This document shows, in pieces, positions 1 to 8,890 of a DNA stretch of 46,266 nucleotides (its first letter is position 1; each line of letters begins with the position of its first letter). The translations under genes and the position numbers were made by a program. This stretch comes from Terriglobia bacterium (GTDB lineage: Bacteria > Acidobacteriota > Terriglobia > Terriglobales > Acidobacteriaceae), in the NCBI GenBank assembly GCA_021325035.1, contig JAJPHW010000222.1:1-46266 (forward strand), written 5' to 3'. The notes beneath the pieces are model-generated. The model was not told the origin of the DNA. It saw only the letters and a program-made list of their open reading frames with translations, and ran no database searches.

Positions 1-949
1 CCGGATATTTTTCTTCCATCCAGACGTAAGCCTGCGCCGCGCTGGCTGTGAACTTGAAATCGGGATACTCTCGCATGAGCTGCAAAGCGGTCCCAAACGT
101 ATTGCGTACAACTTCCACTGTTTCTGTCCAGGGCCAGAGCCAAGCCATGTCAATATGACTGTTACCCACGGCAGATACTTTGAACTGCTGCATATAAGGA
201 CGCAATTCTTCGAGTTTGCTTTGCGCATCGCGAAGCGAAGCATCGAATGCAGTCTGATCGCCACTGTCGAGAGCGGCAATATTGATGGCCTTCACCACCG
301 CATCAAGCTGCTGCTGGCGCGTAGATTTGCCGTCTTCGTAGGCAGCAATCAATGGCTCAGCCGACAAAACCTCCAGGCGCATCAGAGCAGCATCTGGGCG
401 GCCCGATGCTGGCTCAATTCTTAGCTCGGCGTGCTCTAAACGACTGGCGTTTCCCCCACAACAACCACCCCCGCCTGAATCCACCACGCGCACAGCAATG
501 AAGAACTCCTGCCCCGGCTGGGCATTTTCTATGAGCGGAATTGGCACCTGCCCGTCTTCATCAGTACGGGCGATCATCGATCCGTTGGCAAAGACGCTTA
601 CCTGAATTGCGTCTGCGCTGCCAACGTGCAAATCAAGTGAAATGTGCGAACCTTGCAAGTTATAGCCATTCAACTGAACTGGGACTTTAAAAGTCCGCAC
701 CAGCCACCGTGAGCCTTCCCAGTTTTCATGCACTTTGATGGATTGCCAGCTGCTGAAATCTTGCGCTGGGATTTCGCCATGTGCCAGATCGGCGGCATGA
801 ATTCGCCAGTCATCCAAAGGAATACTGCTGATTGCCTGCAATCGGTCGAGGGTGGGTTTGTAAGGATCAGTAGCAGCAGATTGTGATTGGGTAAAAACAG
901 CGGCGGCTAACACGAATGTCAAAATAATCAAACGACGCATGCTTTTCAT
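1..949 (-). CDS. Alpha-mannosidase, glycoside hydrolase family 38 (C-terminal part outside window)
   Basis: Reading the minus strand from an ATG at 949 gives 316 codons with no stop before the window edge. The N-terminus is a secretion signal (MKSMRRLIILTFVLAAAVF), followed by a beta-rich domain. The GH38 catalytic start is at about residues 260-275, with VGNSHIDMAWLWPW. His265 and Asp267 are the HxD zinc ligands of the family, and the segment EVVRNTFGTALQLM follows. GH38 enzymes hydrolyse alpha-mannosides. The signal sequence suggests a periplasmic or extracellular enzyme acting on mannose-containing glycans. It starts 4 nt after the stop of the TetR-like gene, so the two are probably co-transcribed and the regulator may control it. 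Only the N-terminal third is visible, so the catalytic nucleophile region cannot be checked. Confidence 0.88.
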   Translation of the reverse strand, partial: MKSMRRLIILTFVLAAAVFTQSQSAATDPYKPTLDRLQAISSIPLDDWRIHAADLAHGEIPAQDFSSWQSIKVHENWEGSRWLVRTFKVPVQLNGYNLQGSHISLDLHVGSADAIQVSVFANGSMIARTDEDGQVPIPLIENAQPGQEFFIAVRVVDSGGGGCCGGNASRLEHAELRIEPASGRPDAALMRLEVLSAEPLIAAYEDGKSTRQQQLDAVVKAINIAALDSGDQTAFDASLRDAQSKLEELRPYMQQFKVSAVGNSHIDMAWLWPWTETVEVVRNTFGTALQLMREYPDFKFTASAAQAYVWMEEKYP

Positions 950-953
950 AGGC

Positions 954-1541
954 TTATCCGAAAGCTCCAGCAAAGAAAATTGTTGTGTATTCGCGGCTGA
1001 TGTCCTCGCCTGTCAGCACCCCGTCAGGCTTGTACCATTGATAAATCCAGTTAATCATTCCGAGTAGAGCGAAAGCGGCGGCTCTCGGACTAACCGCGCT
1101 TCGGGAGTTTCTCCCTCGTTGCACCTGCGCAATCAGGTTTTCCAGAAAATGCACATACTCCTTCTTTCGCTTGTTCACCCTCCGGCGCAGCGCCGGGGGC
1201 AAAGGATGGTTTTCATGCAGCATGACCGTTACTTCGCGATCGCGCACGCTCAGAACCACGTCAATATGAAGGCGAATTAAAGTACGCAGCGCTTGTTCGG
1301 GGTCGGCAATTTTTCGCACCTCGTCCACTACGCGACGCTGGGTGATGTCCATGGCGCCGTCCATCAGGTCAAACAAAATCTGATCTTTGCTCTCGAAGTG
1401 ATGGTAAAGGCCGCCTTTGCTTAAATTTAGAGCGGCGGCCACATCATTCATCGATGTGGCGTCGTATCCGCGTTGTTGAAACAAGCGAGCTGCGGTGCGC
1501 AGGATCTCCTGCCGGGAATCGAGAGTGGTTTCGCGTGTCAT
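954..1541 (-). CDS. TetR/AcrR family transcriptional regulator
   Basis: This 195-residue protein has the TetR N-terminal DNA-binding domain at about residues 8-55: EILRTAARLFQQRGYDATSM, then the helix-turn-helix SMNDVAAALNLSKGGLYHHF and the KDQIL segment. The C-terminal two thirds is an all-helical ligand/dimerisation domain of the usual length, with no recognisable effector signature. It is divergent from ilvC and 4 nt upstream of an alpha-mannosidase gene. A perfect 14-bp palindrome sits in the divergent region, so autoregulation and control of one or both flanking units is likely. The effector is unknown. The family resembles regulators of fatty-acid or acyl-CoA metabolism, but that is only a general impression. 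Confidence 0.93.
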   Translation of the reverse strand: MTRETTLDSRQEILRTAARLFQQRGYDATSMNDVAAALNLSKGGLYHHFESKDQILFDLMDGAMDITQRRVVDEVRKIADPEQALRTLIRLHIDVVLSVRDREVTVMLHENHPLPPALRRRVNKRKKEYVHFLENLIAQVQRGRNSRSAVSPRAAAFALLGMINWIYQWYKPDGVLTGEDISREYTTIFFAGAFG

Positions 1542-1597
1542 GAACTTGGCCCCAAATCAAACGAACCACGCATTTTAACAGGCATGGCATCTTTGTC

Positions 1598-1627
1598 TTG
1601 ACAGACATTCGGCAGAGTCGTTAAGAT
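1598..1627 (+). promoter_or_regulatory. Putative sigma-70 type promoter of the ilv operon
   Basis: A perfect -35 hexamer TTGACA at 1598-1603 is followed by an 18-nt spacer and a -10-like TAAGAT at 1622-1627 (4 of 6 matches). The predicted start point, about 1634, lies directly upstream of the palindrome at 1636-1649. This is a sequence match only. Confidence 0.45.
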
Positions 1628-1635
1628 TCCAACAT

Positions 1636-1649
1636 ACCGACCGGTCGGT
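1636..1649. promoter_or_regulatory. Perfect 14-bp palindrome, probable TetR operator
   Basis: ACCGACCGGTCGGT is identical to its reverse complement. It lies between the divergent TetR gene (start 1541) and ilvC (start 1670), just after the predicted ilv transcription start and 11 nt before the ilvC ribosome binding site. TetR-family dimers typically bind palindromes of this size and composition. A bound repressor here would block ilv transcription. Confidence 0.6.
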
Positions 1650-1669
1650 TTTGCTATATAGGAGGTTTT

Positions 1670-2728
1670 ATGGCCCAAATTTTCTACACCCACGACGCTA
1701 ATCCAGCCGCACTCACGGGCAAAACCATCGCGATCCTCGGCTATGGCAGCCAAGGCCACGCGCAGGCGCAGAATCTGCGCGACAGCGGCTACAACGTCAT
1801 TGTCGGCCTGGATCCCAACCGTCCCCGTGCGCGGCAGGCGCGAGCGGATGGCATGCAAGTGTTCCCGCCCTCGGAAGCAGTACGCCGCGCCGACTGGATT
1901 CAGATTCTCACGCCCGACGAAACTCAGGGCGAACTCTACGCCTCGGCTATCCAACCAAATTTGACGCCGGGCAAAATTCTCGGCGTTTCCCACGGCTTCA
2001 GTATTCATTTCAAAACCATCACGCCGCCAAAGGATGTGGATGTCGTGATGATTGCACCCAAAAGTCCAGGTCACCTGTTGCGACGGGTTTACAGCGAGGG
2101 GCGGGGCGCGCCGTCGCTGATCGCCATTCAACAAGATGCCACCGGCCGCGCCCATGAATACGCGCTCTGTTATGCCTACGGCATTGGATCCACTCGCGCC
2201 GGAGTCTTGCAAACTACGTTTCAAGAAGAAACAGAGACAGATTTGTTTGGCGAGCAATCGGTTCTATGCGGCGGCCTGACTTCGCTCATCAAAAAAGGCT
2301 TTGAAACTCTTGTCGCGGCCGGTTATCAACCAGAAATTGCTTATTTCGAATGTTTGCATGAAATGAAATTGATTGTTGACCTGATTTACGAAGGCGGCCT
2401 AAGCCGGATGCGTTATTCCATCTCGAACACTGCCGAATATGGTGACCTGACGCGCGGCAACGAGGTGGTTGGCGATGCTACGCGAGACGCTATGCAAAAA
2501 ACGTTGGCCCGCATTCAAGACGGCACTTTCGCCCGTGAATGGATTACGGAGAACCAGAATGGCGGAAAGAATTTCGCAACTTTACGTGAGGCGGAACGGC
2601 GGCATCCCATAGAAGAAGTCGGCGCTCGACTGCGCGGGATGATGTCGTGGCTGCCGAAAGAAATCAAGAAAGCCGAGCCGCAAACTACGACTGAAAAAAT
2701 TCCCACGCAGCAGGTTGTAAATGCTTAA
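1670..2728 (+). CDS. ilvC: Ketol-acid reductoisomerase (class I)
   Basis: This enzyme catalyses the second step of valine and isoleucine synthesis: Mg-dependent isomerisation and NAD(P)H reduction of acetolactate or acetohydroxybutyrate. The 352 residues show the Rossmann motif [17 protein letters not shown] at 24-40. The metal-site and knotted helical domain follows, with [17 protein letters not shown] and the [19 protein letters not shown] segment. A tail of about 20 polar residues extends beyond the usual end. The start is fixed by a strong AGGAGG ribosome binding site 5 nt upstream. The cofactor loop is unusual: residues 46-61 read [16 protein letters not shown], with Asp48 where Arg is usual and Arg51/Arg53 where Ser is common, so the cofactor preference is uncertain. 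The gene overlaps ilvB by 8 nt. Confidence 0.97.
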   Translation: MAQIFYTHDANPAALTGKTIAILGYGSQGHAQAQNLRDSGYNVIVGLDPNRPRARQARADGMQVFPPSEAVRRADWIQILTPDETQGELYASAIQPNLTPGKILGVSHGFSIHFKTITPPKDVDVVMIAPKSPGHLLRRVYSEGRGAPSLIAIQQDATGRAHEYALCYAYGIGSTRAGVLQTTFQEETETDLFGEQSVLCGGLTSLIKKGFETLVAAGYQPEIAYFECLHEMKLIVDLIYEGGLSRMRYSISNTAEYGDLTRGNEVVGDATRDAMQKTLARIQDGTFAREWITENQNGGKNFATLREAERRHPIEEVGARLRGMMSWLPKEIKKAEPQTTTEKIPTQQVVNA

Positions 2729-4412
2729 AGGCGCTGACATCGTTCTGCGCTGTTTACGAGCAGAGGGCGTAGACCTGGTGTTTGGTTATCCGGGCGGCGC
2801 CATCATGCCGCTCTACGACGCTCTTAACGGGAGTGGCGTCCGACACATCCTGACGCGCCATGAGCAAGGCGCTGTGTTTGCCGCCGAGGGTTATGCGCGC
2901 TCGACGGGCAGGGTGGGAGTAGCCATAGCCACCAGCGGGCCTGGTGCAACCAATCTGGTCACGGGGATTGCCGACGCCAAAATGGATTCCGTGCCTCTGG
3001 TCTGCATCACTGGCCAAGTGCGGAGCGCTTTGATTGGAAGCGATGCATTTCAAGAGACTGATGTTTTCGGGCTCACTCTTTCTCTTACAAAATGGAGCCG
3101 CCTAGTGCAATCGATCGAAGAAATCCCGGAAGTGATTGCGCAAGCATTTTATTGGGCCCGCAGTGGACGCCCGGGGCCGGTGGTACTCGATATCCCCGTG
3201 GATTTACTGAAAGTCTTGACGGAATTCCGCGAACCCGCAAGATTCGTTGCACATCCAAAAACTGCGCATGTGGCGTCGTACTTTTGTGAAGCATTAATTC
3301 CTTTATTGAAGAAATCTAACAAACCCGTAGCCCTGATTGGCGCTGGCGCGAAATTATCAGGCGCAATCCCAGAGTTACGCAAGGTACTCGATGACTTAAA
3401 TATTCCCTGTTTCGTCACTGTACATGGATTAGGCGCAGTCTCTGCGGAAGTGCCTTATTACCTCGGGATGGTCGGCATGCACGGAACGCGCGCCGCGAAC
3501 ATGGCATTGCACGAGACCGATCTTCTTTTAGTCTTTGGTGCGCGACTCGATGACCGCGTAACCGGGGATCCCGCACGCTTTGCACCAGATGCGCGCATTG
3601 TGCACTTCGAGATTGACCCGGCGCAGCTTGATCGCGTGCGGCCTTGTGAATTGCCCGTTATCGGTAACCTGGCGGAAACAATCCCGGCATTTCATGCTGC
3701 AATCAGCGAAACGACCTTGCCTGACTGGAGCGCTTGGCGCGAGCTTGCTTGCGGCGCAGAGCGGGCCGAACTTGACCCGCGGGGACTCTCGCAACCTACC
3801 ATTCGCTTCCTGGACGAGCTCTTCAGCCGACTGCCTGTCGATAGCATAATCGTCGCCGATGTAGGCCAGCATCAGATGTGGGCCGCACAGCGCTACCGTT
3901 CTTCCTCGCCGCGAGGTTTCATTACATCGGGTGGCTTGGGCGCAATGGGCTTTGCGCTTCCGGCAGCCATCGGCGTTCAACTCGCAAAACCAGAGACGAC
4001 TGTGCTCTGTGTGTCCGGCGACGGCGGAATTCAAATGAACATTCAAGAGTTTGCAACAATACGTCGCCTGGGTCTGCCTATCAAGATTGTGATCGTGGAT
4101 AACAAATATCTCGGCATGGTGCGGCAGTGGCAGCAGCTTTTTTATTCGCGTAACTATGCAGAAACTGATTTAAGCGACAATCCGGACTTTGTCGAGATCG
4201 CAAAGGCTTACCGGATTCATGCGCAACGTCTGGAAGAGACAGCAATGCGCGAATATCCCGTGACTTCAGATACTGCCAACACTTTGGAAGCGTTTCTGCG
4301 CTCGCCGGAACCGGGGTTGTTGGTATTCGATTGTCATCCAGAAGCTAATGTATTCCCCATGGTGCCCTCGGGTGCGGCATTGTCTGAGATGTTGCTGGAA
4401 GAAGATTCATAG
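2721..4412 (+). CDS. ilvB: Acetolactate synthase, large (catalytic) subunit
   Basis: This ThDP-dependent enzyme condenses pyruvate with pyruvate or 2-oxobutyrate, the first committed step of branched-chain amino acid synthesis. The 563 residues show the N-terminal pyrimidine-binding domain with [15 protein letters not shown] and catalytic Glu48 ([16 protein letters not shown]). A central domain follows, then the pyrophosphate-binding domain with GDGGIQMN starting at residue 433 and the [21 protein letters not shown] segment typical of acetolactate synthases. The length is normal. The start overlaps the ilvC end by 8 nt, which implies translational coupling. The ACT-domain partner is encoded 25 nt downstream. 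Confidence 0.96.
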   Translation: MLKGADIVLRCLRAEGVDLVFGYPGGAIMPLYDALNGSGVRHILTRHEQGAVFAAEGYARSTGRVGVAIATSGPGATNLVTGIADAKMDSVPLVCITGQVRSALIGSDAFQETDVFGLTLSLTKWSRLVQSIEEIPEVIAQAFYWARSGRPGPVVLDIPVDLLKVLTEFREPARFVAHPKTAHVASYFCEALIPLLKKSNKPVALIGAGAKLSGAIPELRKVLDDLNIPCFVTVHGLGAVSAEVPYYLGMVGMHGTRAANMALHETDLLLVFGARLDDRVTGDPARFAPDARIVHFEIDPAQLDRVRPCELPVIGNLAETIPAFHAAISETTLPDWSAWRELACGAERAELDPRGLSQPTIRFLDELFSRLPVDSIIVADVGQHQMWAAQRYRSSSPRGFITSGGLGAMGFALPAAIGVQLAKPETTVLCVSGDGGIQMNIQEFATIRRLGLPIKIVIVDNKYLGMVRQWQQLFYSRNYAETDLSDNPDFVEIAKAYRIHAQRLEETAMREYPVTSDTANTLEAFLRSPEPGLLVFDCHPEANVFPMVPSGAALSEMLLEEDS

Positions 4413-4437
4413 AAGCTTTGAATAACGAGGAGACGAT

Positions 4438-4758
4438 ATGCACGTATTTCACATTCGCTATCGCAATACGCAAGGAACTTTGATGCGCATTCTGAATGCA
4501 GCGTCGCGCCGAGGTCTCGATATGCCTTATGTTCAAGCGGAACCGGCTGAGCACATGCATAAAGTCACATTGTTGCTCAATGTGAATACCAAGCAAGTTG
4601 GCCAGCTTTGCCGCGACTGGCATGCGATTGTGGACGTAATGGATCTGCACGCGGGCGCTCCGCTCAAAGAGATGATGCACACTCACGGAGCGTGGCAAGC
4701 GCCGCATCCGCCGGCGAGCGTGAACCTTACCGAAGCTGCGCGCTCGGCAATGGCATAA
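4438..4758 (+). CDS. Acetolactate synthase small subunit, short ACT-only form
   Basis: This 106-residue protein consists of one ACT-like domain ([20 protein letters not shown], then [13 protein letters not shown] and HKVTLLLNV) plus a short polar tail. It lacks the second C-terminal domain of the longer IlvN/IlvH subunits. In size it resembles enterobacterial IlvM. It probably binds IlvB and stabilises or activates the holoenzyme. A good GAGGAG ribosome binding site precedes the ATG, and it lies 25 nt after ilvB and 52 nt before ilvD. The assignment rests on the ACT pattern and on position. Whether it mediates valine feedback cannot be told from the sequence. Confidence 0.8.
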   Translation: MHVFHIRYRNTQGTLMRILNAASRRGLDMPYVQAEPAEHMHKVTLLLNVNTKQVGQLCRDWHAIVDVMDLHAGAPLKEMMHTHGAWQAPHPPASVNLTEAARSAMA

Positions 4759-4810
4759 ACTGCATAAGCCTGCTCATTGTTCCTCCAATTGTCGTAATCT
4801 ATCCCTGCCT

Positions 4811-6484
4811 ATGGACCTCAAACATCGCAGCCGTGGCATAACCGATGGTCGTGATCGTGCGCCATCCCGCGCCATGTTCAAAGCCATTGGATTTACCGAT
4901 GCTGACCTCAGCCGTCCGCTGGTCGGCGTTGCCAATACCTGGATCGAGACCATGCCGTGCAATTTTCACCTACGGCGACTGTCGGCCAAAGTCAAAGAAG
5001 GCATTCGCGCCGCAGGTGGCACTCCGATGGAGTTCAACACAATCGCCATTAGCGATGGTGAAACCATGGGCACCGAAGGCATGCGTGCATCGCTCGTAAG
5101 CCGCGAAGTGATTGCCGACTCCATTGAATTGGTGTGCCGTGGGCAGATGTTTGACGCTGTCGTCTGCGTTGTCGGTTGCGACAAGACCATTCCCGCAGCC
5201 GCCATGGCAATGGCGAGGTTAGACATCCCTGGATTGGTGCTCTACGGAGGCACCATCGCCGCGGGAGTATATCGAGGGAAAGACGTCACCATTCAGGATG
5301 TCTTTGAAGCCGTGGGTGCAAATGCCGCCGGGAAAATAAGCGACAAAGATCTCCTCGATATAGAAAACGCCGCCTGCCCCGGTGCAGGCGCGTGCGGGGG
5401 TCAGTACACCGCGAATACGATGTCCACCGTGATGGAATTAATAGGCCTTTCGCCCATGGGCTTTAATGGCGTACCCGCCATGTATCCGCGCAAAGATGAA
5501 GTCGCATTCCGCTGCGGTGAAATTGTCATGAACGCGCTGAAGCTTGGCATTCGTCCGAAAGATATTTTGAGCGTTCCAGCTTTTCACAACGCCATCGCCG
5601 GTGTTGCGTGCACAAGTGGATCCACAAATGCCGTTCTACATTTGCTGGCTATCGCTCGAGAAGCAAATATCCCCCTCGTCATTGATGATTTCCAGAAAAT
5701 CAGCGAGCGCACTCCCCTGCTTGCCGATCTTAAGCCTGCCGGGCGCTTCGTCGCGGTCGACGTGGATAAAGCTGGTGGTATTCCTGTCATCGCGAAACGG
5801 CTCCTCGATGCGGGTATCGCAGATGGCTCAACCTTGACAGTAACTGGAGAGACCTTCGCGGAAGAAGCGAAGAAATCAGTTGAAACAATTGGGCAGCAGG
5901 TAATCGTCTCTCTCGATAAGCCACTGAAGAAAACTGGAGGCATCGTCATACTCCGCGGCAACCTGGCACCGGAGGGATGCGTAGCAAAAATCAGCGGGCA
6001 TGAACGCTTAACTCATCGCGGCCCGGCACGCATCTTTGAATCGGAGGAAGAGGCAATGGCAGCGGTAACAAGCAAGCAAATCCGTCCCGGCGATGTAGTA
6101 GTAATTCGTAATGAAGGCCCGAAAGGTGGACCCGGAATGCGCGAGATGCTCAGTGTCACCGCGGCAATCGTCGGCGAAGGGTTGGGCGAGTCTGTCGCGT
6201 TGTTAACCGACGGCCGCTTCAGCGGCGCGACGCGCGGATTGATGATCGGCCACGTTTCCCCCGAAGCGGCTCTGGGTGGACCAATTGCCGCACTGCAAGA
6301 GAATGATGTGGTGCAAATTGATATAGCGCAGCGAAATCTCAACGTCGAACTTGCTGATGCTGTTCTCCACGAGCGGCTGACGCAAAGAAAGCCTAGACCG
6401 CCACGTTACACATATGGGGTATTCGCCAAGTACGCCTCGCTAGTTTCATCGGCTTCCGAAGGCGCCATCACTACAGTGAAGTAG
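4811..6484 (+). CDS. ilvD: Dihydroxy-acid dehydratase
   Basis: This enzyme dehydrates dihydroxy-isovalerate and dihydroxy-methylvalerate to the 2-oxo acids, the third step of valine and isoleucine synthesis. The 557 residues match the IlvD/Edd family, with [21 protein letters not shown] at the start. Three cysteines sit in the cluster contexts MPCN (Cys50), VGCDKT (Cys123) and GAGACGG (Cys195). Three such cysteines suggest the [2Fe-2S] type rather than the oxygen-labile [4Fe-4S] enzyme of E. coli. The C-terminal segment [18 protein letters not shown] is also typical. It is the last gene of the ilv operon seen here. No ilvE or leu genes follow. Confidence 0.97.
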   Translation: MDLKHRSRGITDGRDRAPSRAMFKAIGFTDADLSRPLVGVANTWIETMPCNFHLRRLSAKVKEGIRAAGGTPMEFNTIAISDGETMGTEGMRASLVSREVIADSIELVCRGQMFDAVVCVVGCDKTIPAAAMAMARLDIPGLVLYGGTIAAGVYRGKDVTIQDVFEAVGANAAGKISDKDLLDIENAACPGAGACGGQYTANTMSTVMELIGLSPMGFNGVPAMYPRKDEVAFRCGEIVMNALKLGIRPKDILSVPAFHNAIAGVACTSGSTNAVLHLLAIAREANIPLVIDDFQKISERTPLLADLKPAGRFVAVDVDKAGGIPVIAKRLLDAGIADGSTLTVTGETFAEEAKKSVETIGQQVIVSLDKPLKKTGGIVILRGNLAPEGCVAKISGHERLTHRGPARIFESEEEAMAAVTSKQIRPGDVVVIRNEGPKGGPGMREMLSVTAAIVGEGLGESVALLTDGRFSGATRGLMIGHVSPEAALGGPIAALQENDVVQIDIAQRNLNVELADAVLHERLTQRKPRPPRYTYGVFAKYASLVSSASEGAITTVK

Positions 6485-6506
6485 CTAGCCGCCCAACTTC
6501 GAAGGC

Positions 6507-7004
6507 TTAAGCGGTGGCCAGACCAACGCGGTACTTCTTGACCGCTAACAAACCTAACACGACAAAAATCACCATCACCGTAAGTTGAGCGATCAGGAAT
6601 GGCGGTTCTTTCTGGGTCGGCGCCATGGCATGCAAGGCCGGAACCTTCAGGAAACTCTGCACAACCAAGACAAACACATTTAAATACAGTGCAAGCGTCG
6701 AACAAATGACATAGACCCGGCGCCAAATCCCAGCTCCGTGGAATTGGTATTGTGCCACCAATGCGATCGCCAGCACGATGAGAGAGATGGTTCCCACAAT
6801 GTGGGACGGCAGCAGATGCTCAAAGGGAAATCCAAAGCCGGTCACGCTGGTCAGAATCGTAGTAAGAAAAAATAATTTTGTCCACGCTTCGTACTGTTTA
6901 CGGGCAATCCAACCCAAAAGGACGATCAATCCGGATGCAATCCCGAGCAGACTGATGACGACGTGAACAAGCGTGTACGTGGCGAGCGACATGCCGAAGA
7001 CCAT
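6507..7004 (-). CDS. Small integral membrane protein, function unknown
   Basis: This 165-residue protein has about five predicted transmembrane helices, at roughly residues 8-29, 40-58, 68-88, 96-116 and 136-155. A short conserved-looking loop lies between helices 2 and 3 (TGFGFPFEHLLPSH). A GGAGGA ribosome binding site stands in front of the ATG. It converges with ilvD (22 nt between stops) and is divergent from glpD. I recognise the overall type as a widespread hypothetical membrane protein but cannot assign a function. No catalytic or transport motif is visible. Confidence 0.75.
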   Translation of the reverse strand: MVFGMSLATYTLVHVVISLLGIASGLIVLLGWIARKQYEAWTKLFFLTTILTSVTGFGFPFEHLLPSHIVGTISLIVLAIALVAQYQFHGAGIWRRVYVICSTLALYLNVFVLVVQSFLKVPALHAMAPTQKEPPFLIAQLTVMVIFVVLGLLAVKKYRVGLATA

Positions 7005-7099
7005 GGTAGATTCCTCCAGACGAAGTTGAACCGTTTACATTACCAATGCAGAAATTCAAGATTGATTCAATGCGCTAATTTATATCACGGTATGGAATA

Positions 7100-7127
7100 T
7101 TGGCCGCAAACAATTGAACGCTATACT
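7100..7127 (+). promoter_or_regulatory. Putative promoter of the glp operon
   Basis: A -35-like TTGGCC (7100-7105) and a -10-like TATACT (7122-7127, 5 of 6 matches) are separated by 16 nt. They lie about 54 nt upstream of the glpD start in the divergent intergenic region. No operator-like palindrome was noticed beside it. Confidence 0.35.
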
Positions 7128-7180
7128 TAGCAATTTGAACGTCCGCGACATGACGTATAAGACATGAAGTTGGAAATCCC

Positions 7181-8839
7181 ATGAAGGGTAGAACCCAAGA
7201 GCTGCGCGACATTCCAGGTCAGCAGTTCGATTTGTGCGTGATTGGCGGAGGCGCAACCGGATCCGCCTGCGCGTTAGACGCACGGTTGCGCGGCATAAAG
7301 ACTGTTCTTTTTGAAGCAGGCGACTTCGCCGGTGCAACATCAAGCGCCGCGACCAAGATCATTCACGGCGGCGTTCGCTATCTCGAAGAAGCGATTAAGA
7401 ACGCCGACCTTCAGGAGTATCACGTGCTGGTGCGAGCTTTGCATGAGCGTATTTGTATGCTCGAAAATGCCCCACACCTCACGCGAAAACTTGAGTTCCT
7501 TGTCCCGAGTTACAGCTGGATTGATGCCGCCTATCTGGATATCGGCCTGAAACTTTACGACTGGCTTGCGGGGTCGGGCCGGCGCATCTCACCCAGCAAG
7601 TTTCTTTCCCAGCAAGAAACGTTGGCACGAATGCCCGGATTGAATCAAAAAGGCTTAATTGGCTCCGTGGCCTATGCGGACGGCCAGTTTGACGACGCTC
7701 GATACAATCTCGCCCTTGTGCAAAGCTTTGCACAAGCCGGTGGAAATGCGTTGAACCACGCCAGCGTCATTGATTTTCTGCGGGATAAAGATAACCGAGT
7801 CAACGGCGTTCTGGTCAAAGACCTTTTGAGTCAGAACACATTCACAGTCAACGCTAAAACAATCGTCAATGCCACGGGGCCGTTCTCGGATTCCATTCGC
7901 CAACTTGCAACACCTTCGTTGCATAAGCGCATGCGTCCTAGCAAAGGGGCGCATATCCTCCTGCCTCTGGATATTTTCCCAACCGATAACGCGCTTCTAA
8001 TCCCAAAGACAGAAGACGGGCGGGTTCTGTTTGCAATTCCTTGGGGCGGAAGGCTTCTGGTCGGGACGACCGACGAAGAGGTCGCACCGGACGCCGAGTT
8101 AGTGGTAACGCGGGCGGATGTCGAATATTTGCTGCGTCATCTCAATCATTATCTCGCCCGCGCAGTCACGCCGGATGAAATTGTCAGCGGTTTTGCTGGT
8201 GCACGACCTCTTGTAAGTTCGGAAAATAAAGCCGACACCAAAACTCTCGCGCGCGACGATGTGATCGAAGTAGATCCCTTAAGTGGCTTGATCAGCATCA
8301 TGGGTGGAAAGTGGACTACGCACCGCGCCATGGCCGAGGATACGATTCACCGCGTTCAGCAGGCCTTGGGCGTTCCTCAAACCGAATCGATGACCCACAA
8401 TCATCTTCTTTATGGTAGCGAGGGCTTCACCGATGACTACTGGAAGAAACTCTGTCAGGAGTATTCCCTTTCGCAAAACACTGCCCATCATCTGTCATCA
8501 AAATTCGGTACTGCCGCGGAACAAGTTCTCGCACTGGGGAAAGAAAATGCCGCGCTCATGGGGCCAATTCTTGAGGGTGGTGAGGCGATTCGCGCGGAAG
8601 TGATTTATTCGGTGCGTCATGAAATGGCATATACGATCGAAGATGTTCTCGCCCGCAGAATCGGCATGCAATTTTATTCGTGGCGGGATTCGATTAAGGC
8701 TGCTCCAGTTGTTGGTTCATTGATTGCAGAAGAGCTACGTTGGAGCGTTCCAGAAGCCGACGCAGCCGTAAAGCAATACATAGAAAAGATCGATTATCTT
8801 TTGGATTCAGCGGGATTATCTCGCAATCGTCCCGCATAG
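7181..8839 (+). CDS. glpD: FAD-dependent glycerol-3-phosphate dehydrogenase
   Basis: This enzyme oxidises sn-glycerol 3-phosphate to dihydroxyacetone phosphate and passes electrons to quinone at the inner membrane. The 552 residues begin with the FAD dinucleotide fold FDLCVIGGGATGSACALDA (about 18-36). The family segments SSAATKIIHGGVRYLE, ADGQFDDARYNLALV and GGRLLVGTTDEE follow, then SIMGGKWTTHRAMAEDT. A C-terminal helical domain ends the protein. Its length is normal for the aerobic GlpD type. It is the first gene of a three-gene glycerol operon, 51 nt before glpK. Confidence 0.96.
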   Translation: MKGRTQELRDIPGQQFDLCVIGGGATGSACALDARLRGIKTVLFEAGDFAGATSSAATKIIHGGVRYLEEAIKNADLQEYHVLVRALHERICMLENAPHLTRKLEFLVPSYSWIDAAYLDIGLKLYDWLAGSGRRISPSKFLSQQETLARMPGLNQKGLIGSVAYADGQFDDARYNLALVQSFAQAGGNALNHASVIDFLRDKDNRVNGVLVKDLLSQNTFTVNAKTIVNATGPFSDSIRQLATPSLHKRMRPSKGAHILLPLDIFPTDNALLIPKTEDGRVLFAIPWGGRLLVGTTDEEVAPDAELVVTRADVEYLLRHLNHYLARAVTPDEIVSGFAGARPLVSSENKADTKTLARDDVIEVDPLSGLISIMGGKWTTHRAMAEDTIHRVQQALGVPQTESMTHNHLLYGSEGFTDDYWKKLCQEYSLSQNTAHHLSSKFGTAAEQVLALGKENAALMGPILEGGEAIRAEVIYSVRHEMAYTIEDVLARRIGMQFYSWRDSIKAAPVVGSLIAEELRWSVPEADAAVKQYIEKIDYLLDSAGLSRNRPA

Positions 8840-8890
8840 TAGAATCGCGTCCAATCTTTAGCAGATAGAAGGCAAAGAAGGAGTTGCGCA

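Noticed and set aside
1538-2257. Long antisense open frame opposite ilvC (239 codons)
   Set aside because: It lies wholly within a well-conserved enzyme gene in the opposite direction, has no family resemblance, and reflects codon bias of ilvC.
3528-4046. Antisense open frame opposite ilvB
   Set aside because: Shadow of ilvB codons; no ribosome binding site or recognisable motif.
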